Source: Rhizobacter sp. (lineage in GTDB: Bacteria > Pseudomonadota > Gammaproteobacteria > Burkholderiales > Burkholderiaceae_C). Taken from it: a stretch of 37,021 bases of DNA. The notes under the pieces were generated by a model. That model did no database searches. It was given only the letters and a program-made list of their open reading frames with translations, and was not told the DNA's origin. Location of the stretch: contig JAJKJU010000147.1 in NCBI GenBank assembly GCA_021153565.1, forward strand, positions 1 through 37,021, in the 5' to 3' direction. Both the position numbers and the translations under genes were made by a program. Below, piece by piece: positions 1 through 7,142 of this stretch; the stretch's first letter is position 1; the number at the start of each line of letters is the position of its first letter.

Positions 1-317
1 ACCTCAGCCCGAACGGACTATGGGCTTCGCTGCGTGATTCATGACATCACGACTTCACCGGCGCGTCATTCAAACTACCTCCCCGGCTCCCTGTTCGGGC
101 CCGCCCCCGTTCGGGCTGAGGTATCGACGCCCTCCACCGCGGGTTGAGGCTTCGATACCTCAGCCCGAACGGACTATGGGCTTCGCTGCGAGATTCATGA
201 CATCACGGCTTCACCGGCGCGTCATTCAGACTACCTCCCCGGCTCCCCGTTCGGGCCATCCCGACCCCGTTCGGGCTATCCCGCTCCCCGTTCGGGCTGA
301 GGTATCGAAGCCTCAAC
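1..317. repeat. Tandem pair of palindromic repeat units at the kinase 3' side
   Basis: The block starting at position 1 recurs at 157 (offset 156 bp) with a few mismatches, as far as about position 257. Units are bounded by a TTCGATACCTCAGCCCGAAC-type sequence and its reverse complement (about 109-127 and 288-307), so they are palindromic. Further gttcggg copies occur at 249-296. A related sequence (CAGGGCGAAC instead of CAGCCCGAAC) lies inside tssH at 15497-15664. The block lies just beyond the kinase stop codon. A short repetitive open frame across it follows the repeats and does not look like a gene. The left edge may be cut by the window. Confidence 0.8.
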
Positions 318-370
318 CCGCCGTCTGGACGCCTTCGTAAAAAGCAGCTCGGCAACTCCGGTCCGAACCG

Positions 371-2170
371 CTATCGAACGAGATCGACGTCAAAGCGAGC
401 CGCGCCGTAGACATCGCAGTCTGCCCCTTGGCACTGAGACTTTCCGGCCAGTGCTGACCGCGGCCCACTGAAATCCCGCGAAAGCACCTCGGCATCGCTG
501 CGCAGCTTCATGAACCAGTCCTGACGACCAGCGGCCAGACTCGAGAAGTCTCGCGGGAATTCCGACACCAGCACCAGGAAGTGTTCGGGACCGGCCGGCT
601 CCAACGTATCGAGCAACCACGACGATTGCGGAAGCACCAGCTTCTGTCCCGCCCTGATCCGGTTGCCTGGCGCCTTGTCGTTGGGGAACAGCAGCATCAA
701 CGAACCATCAGGCCCGCTCACAAGGACGTAGACATACCCGTCGCGTTGCGAACTGAGCGTGAACGACAACCTGTCATGACCGATGCGCAACTGCTGTCGT
801 GCCGGCACTGCACTGATGTCGAAACCAGCGGAGCCTGCCTGCACGATACGGTCGAACTCGTCGAGCAAGGTGCGGGAGATAGCAGGTGGCACCCTCGGAG
901 ATGGAACCGCAGCCACAGGTGCTTCTGCAGTCGTTCGCCTAGTGGCCGCTGCCTGCTCCCTTTGTGTCAAACCGCCCGTCAACGCGAAGAAGGCCATGGT
1001 GGCCAGCGCCGCGACCAGCGCTGCGACACCCACAACGATCCGGACGGAGGGACGGTGGATAGACCCCAGCGCGCGGGTCATGCTCTTCCCGCTTTCAGGT
1101 GCCTGCGGCAATGACGCGTGCGCCGAGACCACATGCGTGCCGAGGCCCAGGTCCTTGCGCAGATCGTCGATGGATCGCGTCCTGTCCTCGGGCCGCAGGG
1201 CCAGCGCCCGATCGATGGCGCCCAACAGGCGGGCGCTGTAGCGCCCTGCCGCCGCCGTCGCGAGCGGCACGTAGTCGTCGTAGACGATCCGCGCCACGGC
1301 CGGGGGCGGCGTGCGCCCGAGGATCGCGAAGTGCATCACCGCGGCGAGTGCGTAGACATCGGTCCACGGGCCTTGCTTCATGTTCGGCACTTCCGCGTAC
1401 TGCTCCAGTGGCGCATAGCCTTGCTTCAGGATCACCGTGAAGGCCTGCGTCATGTCGCCGATGACACGGCGCGCCGCGCCGAAGTCCAACAGCAACGGCC
1501 GGCCGCTGCCGGCCAGCAGAATGATGTTGTCAGGCGAAATGTCGCGGTGGTAGCACTGCTCGGCATGGATCACGGCAAGCGCTTCGGTCAGGGCAGAGAG
1601 CAACGCCAACAGCCACGCTTCGTCAGGGGGCGACGGCATGCTCCGCAGACGGTCGCGCAGCGTGGACCCTTCGTAATAGGGCATCGCCATGTAGGCGGTG
1701 CAGTTCTCCTCCCAAAAGCGGTAGACCTTGACCAGCGATGGATGATCGAACTGTGCAAGCAGACGCGCCTCGTTCACGAAGCTCCTGAGTCCGATCTCGA
1801 AAGTCTCGCGATGGTGTTCTGACTTCAGCGACACATGCGTGCGACCGACGCGTGCGGCCATCCCCGACGGCATGTATTCCTTTAGCGCGACGCGGCGCTG
1901 CAGCGAACGGTCGTGCGCCAGGTAGACGATGCCAAAGCCGCCTTCGCCGAGTACGCTGATGATCTCGAATTCGTGCAGCACCGTGCCGATCGGCAGCGCA
2001 TTGCCGTTGACGCTGACCTGTGACGCGTCGAGGGCTCGTGGGGGCGTTGGCAATGTACCCAGCGGATGAATGACGGTGCGATCGTCATCATCGGGCTCGG
2101 GATGACGGCTCATGGCGGGAACTCCGGCTGCGGTGTGCGACGACAGCATGATGCTTGCATTGGATGGCAT
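371..2170 (-). CDS. T6SS-associated serine/threonine protein kinase (PpkA-like) with DUF4384-like C-terminus
   Basis: A membrane-anchored Hanks-type kinase of 599 aa. Glycine loop GEGGFG at residues 75-80, catalytic Lys97 in ALKEY, HRD at 208-210 and DFG at 229-231 are all present, so it should be active. One membrane segment at about 377-397 separates a cytoplasmic kinase domain from a C-terminal part (about 455-560) resembling DUF4384, a domain common in secretion-linked kinases. A GGGGAAG ribosome site precedes the ATG. It is divergent from tssJ, across a 257-bp gap that must hold both promoters. In T6SS loci such kinases control assembly by phosphorylating FHA-type or other targets; no FHA protein (TagH) or PppA phosphatase is visible here. 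The kinase assignment is firm; the T6SS role rests on position and family precedent. Confidence 0.9.
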   Translation of the reverse strand: MPSNASIMLSSHTAAGVPAMSRHPEPDDDDRTVIHPLGTLPTPPRALDASQVSVNGNALPIGTVLHEFEIISVLGEGGFGIVYLAHDRSLQRRVALKEYMPSGMAARVGRTHVSLKSEHHRETFEIGLRSFVNEARLLAQFDHPSLVKVYRFWEENCTAYMAMPYYEGSTLRDRLRSMPSPPDEAWLLALLSALTEALAVIHAEQCYHRDISPDNIILLAGSGRPLLLDFGAARRVIGDMTQAFTVILKQGYAPLEQYAEVPNMKQGPWTDVYALAAVMHFAILGRTPPPAVARIVYDDYVPLATAAAGRYSARLLGAIDRALALRPEDRTRSIDDLRKDLGLGTHVVSAHASLPQAPESGKSMTRALGSIHRPSVRIVVGVAALVAALATMAFFALTGGLTQREQAAATRRTTAEAPVAAVPSPRVPPAISRTLLDEFDRIVQAGSAGFDISAVPARQQLRIGHDRLSFTLSSQRDGYVYVLVSGPDGSLMLLFPNDKAPGNRIRAGQKLVLPQSSWLLDTLEPAGPEHFLVLVSEFPRDFSSLAAGRQDWFMKLRSDAEVLSRDFSGPRSALAGKSQCQGADCDVYGAARFDVDLVR

Positions 2171-2427
2171 ATCGTCTTCCCCTCACGTTGATCTTGGACT
2201 GCGAGCGCAACCTCCACTGAGTCAGCGATGGGAACGTACTCGCTTTTGCCATCTTGTTCCTCCCTAGAACGTGGGAGAAGACCTTCGACACGGTTGACGC
2301 ATTAGGGGGTGCAATCGTCGTGAGGCAAGCGGTCGAAGTGCGATGTGGTGAAGCGGGTGACCTAAGTCACGCTGCCAAAGCGAGGTGGGCTGACTACTCT
2401 TGCGGCACAGAGAGGGATCAAACTGCC

Positions 2428-3012
2428 GTGAACAAGATCCGGTCACCTGCCAGCTCGGCGCCGAGCGAGAACCGCACCGGCGCGTTGCACCAGCGTCTTC
2501 GCAGGGCCTTCTGCGTGACGATGACCTTGGGCATCGTCACCTTGGGTGCCGGCTGCTCGCTCATGGCACCTAAACCGCCACCGCTACCACCACCGCCGCC
2601 CAAACCACTACCCGCGCCGCCGCCGCCGAAGCTATCAATCAGCGTTGTCGCTGCAGCCCATTTGAACCCCAACATCCACGGCCGCGCATCGCCGGTGGTG
2701 GTGCGGCTGTACGAATTGAAGTCGGCCGCACCTTTTGACACGGCCGACTTCATGTCGCTGTACGAGAAAGACCGCTCGGTGCTGGGCAGCGAGCTCGTCG
2801 CACGCGAGGAGTTCATGCTTGAACCAGGGGAGAGCAAGTCGATCAACAAGCTCTTGGGACCGGAGGTGCGGGGTCTGGGAGTAGTGGTGGCGTATCGTGA
2901 AATCGACCGGGCGCAGTGGCGAGGAATGGTGAACCTGGTGCCGGGGAAGGACAACGCGGTGGTGATCAATTTGGAGGATGTGGTGGTGAGGGCGGATGTG
3001 GGGCAGCGCTAG
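2428..3012 (+). CDS. tssJ: T6SS outer-membrane lipoprotein TssJ (VasD/SciN)
   Basis: TssJ anchors the TssL/TssM membrane complex to the outer membrane. I chose the GTG at 2428 because AGAGAGGG lies about 11 bp upstream and it gives a proper signal: basic HQRLRR, hydrophobic stretch, lipobox LGAGC with the lipidated Cys at residue 43 of 194. A later ATG at 2521 would remove the basic region. A proline-rich linker follows the Cys, then a TssJ-type beta-sandwich with the motifs PVVVRLYELKS, DFMSLYEKD, LEPGESK and GVVVAYREID. The family usually sits next to tssK, tssL and tssM; none is present in the window. The TAG stop lies inside the left arm of a 22-bp inverted repeat (3009-3165). Confidence 0.9.
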   Translation: MNKIRSPASSAPSENRTGALHQRLRRAFCVTMTLGIVTLGAGCSLMAPKPPPLPPPPPKPLPAPPPPKLSISVVAAAHLNPNIHGRASPVVVRLYELKSAAPFDTADFMSLYEKDRSVLGSELVAREEFMLEPGESKSINKLLGPEVRGLGVVVAYREIDRAQWRGMVNLVPGKDNAVVINLEDVVVRADVGQR

Positions 3013-3165
3013 GAGTCTGCGCGGCAGAAGAAATCGAAATCTCTGACGAAATTTTCGAGGCTTCAGAATCGCGCTGGTTCGATTTTTCCGACTAGGGCAA
3101 TGGTGAAGCGACCCCCAAAAATGATGGTTTTTGAAGCACCGGGCTTCTGCCGCGCAGACTCCTAG
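3009..3165. repeat. 157-bp MITE-like element with 22-bp perfect inverted ends
   Basis: Positions 3009-3030 and 3144-3165 are exact reverse complements over 22 bp (left arm begins CTAGGAGTCTGCGCGG). The interior of 113 bp is relatively AT-rich, shows no gene and contains a short CCCCCAAAAA tract. The left arm contains the tssJ stop codon. The structure could act as a strong terminator hairpin between tssJ and the convergent acetyltransferase gene, or be a non-autonomous mobile element. Only one copy is seen in this window. Confidence 0.75.
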
Positions 3166-3202
3166 GTTCGCAAGTGCACGGCTGCACGACATCAGTCAAT
3201 CA

Positions 3203-3670
3203 TCATCTCAGCATGCCGGCGTAGAAGCCAGGGGTGGAGTCGGGGATTTCGATTGCGCCCGCTACGCGGCGGAAGAAGTCGGGAGCACCGACATGACCGG
3301 CGATGGCGTAGCCGTAACCGGCGGAGCGCATGTCTTGGAGGCAGGCGAGGAGTAGCGCGGATCCAATGCCTTGGTTGCGGGCGGATTCAACGACCCCGAT
3401 CGGGCCGATGAATCCTCGAGCGGTGGCGTCATAGCAGGCGAAGCCGAGGATGTCGGTATCACGTAGGGCGATGAAGAGGGTGACAGGTCGGTTGGTCAGA
3501 GCGGCACGGACTTCGCTGAGCCAGATGGGCGCGATGCAGTCTTCGACCCATCGCTCGAGGAGCGTGTGCTCGGAACCACGCGGCTTGCGAAGCACTATCT
3601 CGGGGTGGGAACGATCGTCCCCCGTCGCCCAATTGCCAGCGGATTCGTAGAGCTTGATCAGCATGTCCAT
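3203..3670 (-). CDS. GNAT-family N-acetyltransferase
   Basis: A 155-aa single-domain acetyltransferase. The acetyl-CoA pyrophosphate-binding motif A is clear: GPIGVVESARNQGIGSALL, with the R/Q-x-x-G-x-G core at RNQGIG. It is preceded by the strand ILGFACYD, and a late GAPDFFRRVAG segment matches the GNAT motif B region. Length is normal for the family. The substrate cannot be told from sequence. It faces tssJ convergently and shares no operon with T6SS genes, so it may be unrelated to secretion. Confidence 0.85.
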   Translation of the reverse strand: MDMLIKLYESAGNWATGDDRSHPEIVLRKPRGSEHTLLERWVEDCIAPIWLSEVRAALTNRPVTLFIALRDTDILGFACYDATARGFIGPIGVVESARNQGIGSALLLACLQDMRSAGYGYAIAGHVGAPDFFRRVAGAIEIPDSTPGFYAGMLR

Positions 3671-3821
3671 CGCAAGACACCGTGGCAGAGTTCAAATAGT
3701 GAGATTGTCGAATTGCTTGGGCCAGTTGGCCCGGACAGATCATCGGTCGATCCCGCTGACATGTCTAAAGCGTTCTGCGACACACAAATTTCACCTTCGA
3801 TGAGACGGCTCTGCGCTACTA

Positions 3822-4298
3822 CTACCGATTGCCAACAATCTGGACCGCTTCACGATCCCGGCCCGCTAGGAAGGCCACCAGATGAGCCCACGCGATGCAC
3901 ATTCGGAAATCAACGGCACCCGGAGCCTGTGCCTTGAAGCAGTCGAAGGAAAAAAACAAGACTTGACCCCGAAGCAGACAGGTCTTCGCTCGGCGCGGGG
4001 AACAAGTGCCTGACATGGCGTTTGCATTGCATCCTCCTACAGCCACTGGATGCATTCGTGGCACACCTAGGCGTGCAAACCGCCCCTGTCCGGTGACCAA
4101 AGTCGCCGCAACGACTTCAAGGGGATGGCCGGGGCCGAACCACAGCCAGGCGGCAACGGCGCTGAAGAAGATGCCGATGATGAGCCAGGTTTTGGCTTGC
4201 GGCACCAGACTGCCGGCGCGCGAATAGCTCCAGGCGGCGAGCAGAAGGAACAGCGGGCCGAGAACGGCAAAGATCAAGCGCGCATCGATGCTTGGCAT
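3822..4298 (-). CDS. Small two-helix membrane protein with probably foreign C-terminal tail
   Basis: The ATG at 4298 overlaps the TGA of the upstream TIGR02270 gene by one base (TGATG), indicating translational coupling. The first 60 or so residues hold two hydrophobic segments (LIFAVLGPLFLLLAAW and WLIIGIFFSAVAAWLWF) and look like a compact inner-membrane protein. After about residue 65 the sequence loses membrane character, turns Cys-rich and low in order, and runs through the CAAGACTTGACCCC motif at 3957-3970. I infer that the native gene was short (about 60-70 aa) and that the tail comes from a rearrangement. I do not recognise a function; position suggests a T6SS accessory role. Confidence 0.45.
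   Translation of the reverse strand: MPSIDARLIFAVLGPLFLLLAAWSYSRAGSLVPQAKTWLIIGIFFSAVAAWLWFGPGHPLEVVAATLVTGQGRFARLGVPRMHPVAVGGCNANAMSGTCSPRRAKTCLLRGQVLFFSFDCFKAQAPGAVDFRMCIAWAHLVAFLAGRDREAVQIVGNR
3957..3970. repeat. CAAGACYTGACCCC motif, copy 1
   Basis: CAAGACTTGACCCC here matches CAAGACCTGACCCC at 6006-6019 in the same orientation. Both are preceded by a purine-rich GGAAA-type run. The 6006 copy sits just upstream of the RAYT transposase start, and this copy lies beyond the far side of the transposase and TIGR02270 block. A nearby AGGTCTT (about 3980-3986) makes a short inverted repeat with AAGACTT. It may be an end or recognition sequence of the RAYT unit; this is inference. Confidence 0.5.
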
Positions 4299-4870
4299 CA
4301 CGACTCCATTTGCGCCAGCAGGCGCTCTTGTCGACGCGTGGGTGCTGCGCAGTTGAAGAGTACAGCGCCGGGTTTAAGCAGGCTCATGTACAGGGCCGCG
4401 GCCATGCGTCTGCGCTGGGTGTGTTCTTTGAGCACTTTGAAGCGGTGGTTGGTCGTGGGCGGTGCACCTGGGAAGAGGCGTGTACCTGAGGGGAACTGCC
4501 CGCTGTGCTTGTGCCACCAGGCGGTGAGTTTTGTCGACACGGCTCGGGCCGCATCGGGCACAACGTCAAGGAGCGACATCAGGCGCTCGATCTGCGTCAA
4601 ATCACGTCGCTCAATGGCGAGCACAGCGGCCACGAACAACTGGCCGAAGCCGGGAACATCGAGTGCGGCTTGGCTCAAGCCAGCGCCGTAGTCGCCTGAG
4701 ATCGACAGCCCGTCGAGATGCGCAGCGAGGCGCTCGTCCGTGCGGCCAAGGTGAAGCAGCTTCACGTGGGGTGCACGAACAAGCACGGCACGCACCGAAC
4801 GTAGGGCGGTCGCGTCTTCCAGATGCTGGAAGACGACGGTCGGTATCACGGCGCGCTGAAGGCCTGTCAT
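4298..4870 (-). CDS. TIGR02270-family T6SS-associated protein, internally shortened
   Basis: A 190-aa protein. The N-terminal ~115 residues fit the start of TIGR02270 proteins, which are uncharacterised, usually about 400 aa and often found in T6SS spike cassettes: VIPTVVFQHLEDATALRSVR, VRAPHVKLLHLGRTDERLAAHLDGL, then GQLFVAAVLAIERRD. The last ~75 residues (from WWHKHSGQF to LLKPGAVLFNCAAPTRRQERLL) resemble the family C-terminus. The repeat-rich middle appears to be missing, giving an in-frame N-to-C fusion. This comparison is from memory of the family and has not been aligned. It is coupled to the small membrane protein downstream. A second, cut-off copy lies at 6005-6196 beyond the transposase. 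Confidence 0.65.
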   Translation of the reverse strand: MTGLQRAVIPTVVFQHLEDATALRSVRAVLVRAPHVKLLHLGRTDERLAAHLDGLSISGDYGAGLSQAALDVPGFGQLFVAAVLAIERRDLTQIERLMSLLDVVPDAARAVSTKLTAWWHKHSGQFPSGTRLFPGAPPTTNHRFKVLKEHTQRRRMAAALYMSLLKPGAVLFNCAAPTRRQERLLAQMES

Positions 4871-5060
4871 TCAAACTTCTGATTTGCTTCAGCGCCCGCT
4901 GGGCGGTGTTCGTCGCTCATGAATTTTTAGAAACTAGGGCGATCGTTACCGAGGTATTACCCGCAATCAATGAACGAAAGTCATCGAAACCAGCTGGGTG
5001 GGCGGTCTCGGAAGCAAAGCGTAGCCAGAGGCTGCCATAAAAGCCGCAGCGGCGATTTGC

Positions 5061-5075
5061 GCGGTTCTCAACCGC
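5061..5075. repeat. Hairpin spanning the RAYT stop codon
   Basis: GCGGTT (5061-5066) and AACCGC (5070-5075) form a 6-bp stem. The transposase stop codon (5068-5070 on the minus strand) lies in the loop and at the stem edge. It could be the REP-like partner of the RAYT or a weak terminator. There is no clear T-run after it. Confidence 0.4.
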
Positions 5076-5973
5076 CGGCCTGAGCGGCGACATTTCTCAA
5101 CCAGACTCCGTTCGCCCTCGCAAAGCGCGCAACTGCCTTGCTTGCCCACGATACCGTGCGGCCCACTTCAGCCGCCATGGCGGTCAAGGTCAAGCCACCT
5201 TCGCGGTGGCCGCGGTAGAGCGCCTCTTCGACACTGCCCGCCGCCTCTAGCCAATCGGCCATCGTCTTTGTTCGGGTGCGCTGAACTTTCGGTATGTTGC
5301 GGTCGTTTGCATTCTGGCTGCTCGCCAAGGCTTGCATGCGCTCAACGAAGTCGGCATCGCCCAGGTAGATTTGCTGGCGCAAGCCTTCGTCCCACAACCG
5401 AACGTCGGGCGCCGCGGCCACCCATTCGGCGTAGCGCGCCGCAGCGGCGGCGTGATCGGCGGCTGTATCCACCCCGCTCCCCAACATGAATCGGTGCAGG
5501 CCCGGGGTGTCCAGCCAGGCAGGCGCATGCCGCTGGCCGATGTGTGACAAATAGCTAGACCAACGCCACAGCCCGGGTTGCCCCACCATGCCTGCGCGTA
5601 CCGGGTTCAGTTCGACATAGCGGCAAAGCTCGAGCAGATAGGCCTCACGGTCAACCAGGATCGCTTTGAATCGACATTGGAATACATGACCGACCTTGCC
5701 GTGGCGCCGATTGAAGCGCTGGGTGTAAGCGCCGTTGATCTGACGCATCAGCAGTGACAAGTTGGCTTGGCGTGTGTACAGCACCAAGTGGTAGTGATTG
5801 CCCATCAAACAGTAGGCCAACGCTTGAGCATCGAAGCGGTCGAGTGCAACTGCCAGCACAGCCAGAAAATCTTCGCGGTCTACGTCATCGGCAAAGATCG
5901 ACTCGCGCCTGTCGCCACGGGAGGTGACGTGGTAAACGGCGCCTGGGAGTTCGATGCGCAGGGGGCGGGCCAT
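5068..5973 (-). CDS. REP-associated tyrosine transposase (RAYT, Y1/HUH family)
   Basis: Single-strand DNA transposase of the TnpA-REP type, 301 aa from the ATG at 5973. That start gives the family's usual opening MARPLRIELPGAVYHVTSRG. The HUH motif is GNHYHLVL with His60 and His62. The segment YLLELCRYVELNPVRAGMV (112-130) supplies the catalytic-tyrosine region. After about residue 200 there is an extension ending in an HTH-like stretch (LTLTAMAAEVGRTVSWASKAV). RAYTs are generally domesticated proteins that act on palindromic REP sequences. It sits at the break point of a TIGR02270 gene (6005-6196), so insertion or rearrangement here has interrupted the T6SS cassette. Confidence 0.9.
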   Translation of the reverse strand: MARPLRIELPGAVYHVTSRGDRRESIFADDVDREDFLAVLAVALDRFDAQALAYCLMGNHYHLVLYTRQANLSLLMRQINGAYTQRFNRRHGKVGHVFQCRFKAILVDREAYLLELCRYVELNPVRAGMVGQPGLWRWSSYLSHIGQRHAPAWLDTPGLHRFMLGSGVDTAADHAAAAARYAEWVAAAPDVRLWDEGLRQQIYLGDADFVERMQALASSQNANDRNIPKVQRTRTKTMADWLEAAGSVEEALYRGHREGGLTLTAMAAEVGRTVSWASKAVARFARANGVWLRNVAAQAGG

Positions 5974-6004
5974 GGGCGGAGTCTGGGATGCATGGTGGAA
6001 AGAA

Positions 6005-6196
6005 TCAAGACCTGACCCCAGCTTTTGGCCACAGGCCGTCGATGCCGGCCGCGAGCCGCTCGTCCAGGCGCTGCAACTGATGCAGCTTGACGTGCGGCGC
6101 ACGCACCAGCACCGAGCGGGTGCCCCGCAGCGAGATCACGTCCTCCAGGTGCTGCTGGACGACGCCCTGGATCGGGGTCCGTGTGAACGTCAGCAT
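6005..6196 (-). pseudogene. 5' fragment of a TIGR02270-family gene, cut off at the RAYT unit
   Basis: The ATG at 6196 lies 7 bp after the stop of the propeller gene. The first ~55 residues (VVQQHLEDVISLRGTRSVLV, RAPHVKLHQLQRLDERLAAGIDGL) parallel the N-terminus of the protein encoded at 4298-4870. Reading then passes into the RAYT-side sequence and stops after PKAGVRS. The loss of similarity coincides with the CAAGACCTGACCCC motif (6006-6019). I see the rest of this copy nowhere in the window. The intact ancestor would have been the last gene of the spike cassette. Confidence 0.75.
6006..6019. repeat. CAAGACYTGACCCC motif, copy 2
   Basis: CAAGACCTGACCCC, 33 bp upstream of the RAYT ATG and exactly at the point where the TIGR02270 fragment loses similarity. 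It is the same-orientation partner of 3957-3970. Confidence 0.5.
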
Positions 6197-6203
6197 GGGG
6201 CTG

Positions 6204-7112
6204 TCAGTCGAGCCGGCGCCAGGTCGCACCGTCGAACGTGAAGAGGTCGCGCTCGCCGGCCGAGGCGAGGATGTGGCCGTTGGTGGCCAGCGCGCCGCAG
6301 GTGCGGGGGAAGTCGTCGGGAATGGCGATGGGCACGAACTGGCCGGCTTCATCCAGCACGAAGATGTCGCGCGTGGAGGCGGCATACAGCTTGCCCTGGA
6401 ACCAGCACAGCGACGACAGCTCGACCGGCAGCTCGGTGGCTCGCGCCGTCCACGCGTCGCCGCGCCCGACCACCAGCGTCTGGCCACGGCCGATCGCATA
6501 GACACGGCCATCGCCGGCGCAGCAGACGTCGACCAGCAGTTCGCCGTACGGGCTGTCGCACTGGTGCCAGGCACTGCCGTCGTAGCGCCAGATCTCGCCG
6601 TTCCAACCGACAGCATAGATGTCGTCGGCCGCGAAGCCGTCGATGGACTCGAACCCGTGCACACCGGGCCCGCCGATGATGTCGGCCGAGATGCAGACCC
6701 AGCGGTTGGCATTCTCGCGGCGATAGACCTGCTTCTTCATGCCGCAGGCCAGCACGGTTCCGCCGATGTTGCGAGCACAGCGGATCAGTCCATAGTCTTT
6801 GGGCGAATGCGCGCCGTCCGCGATCTGTTCGACGTGCCTGTCACCCGATCCGGCGAAATGCGCCTGGCCCTGGGGGCCGATCAGTGCGAACTGGTTCAAC
6901 GGACGTTGTGTGGTGGCCACCGCTGCGGCATCCCAGGTGGTGCCTCCACCCTCGAGCCATACGTCGCCGCGACGGACTGACAAAAACCCGAAGGGCATGC
7001 CGCTCTTGATCATGTCGTCGTTGGCGAGTGCCACACCGACGCTGTTGTCAGGTCCCACGCAAACGTCAACGAATGCGTTCTGTCGGCTGAGATGGCCTTT
7101 GGGTGAATTCAT
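6204..7112 (-). CDS. Beta-propeller-like cassette protein (possible immunity or accessory)
   Basis: A 302-aa protein made of recurring strands with W/G-rich blade-like units: FLSVRRGDVWLEGGGTTWD, DIYAVGWNGEIWRYDGSAWHQC, LLVDVCCAGDGRVYAIG, LSSLCWFQGKLYAAST, LFTFDGATWRRLD. This resembles a BNR/Kelch-type propeller, though I cannot name a family. No signal peptide is seen, so it should be cytoplasmic. It starts 30 bp after the PAAR/GHH nuclease gene and is followed immediately by the TIGR02270 fragment. A gene directly after a T6SS toxin is often its immunity gene, and this is the only candidate near that nuclease, but a folding or loading role is equally possible. Confidence 0.6.
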   Translation of the reverse strand: MNSPKGHLSRQNAFVDVCVGPDNSVGVALANDDMIKSGMPFGFLSVRRGDVWLEGGGTTWDAAAVATTQRPLNQFALIGPQGQAHFAGSGDRHVEQIADGAHSPKDYGLIRCARNIGGTVLACGMKKQVYRRENANRWVCISADIIGGPGVHGFESIDGFAADDIYAVGWNGEIWRYDGSAWHQCDSPYGELLVDVCCAGDGRVYAIGRGQTLVVGRGDAWTARATELPVELSSLCWFQGKLYAASTRDIFVLDEAGQFVPIAIPDDFPRTCGALATNGHILASAGERDLFTFDGATWRRLD

Positions 7113-7142
7113 TTGCTTTCCAAAATGATGAAGAGTGCGAAG

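Noticed and set aside
250-274. TTCGG-N15-TTCGG match to the PIP box on the plus strand
   Set aside because: Produced by the repeated gttcggg units; no gene lies downstream on that strand and a third unit shows a different spacing.
41-340. 99-codon open frame with a repeated MTSRLHRRVIQTT peptide
   Set aside because: It only follows the tandem DNA repeat, has no ribosome site and no family resemblance.
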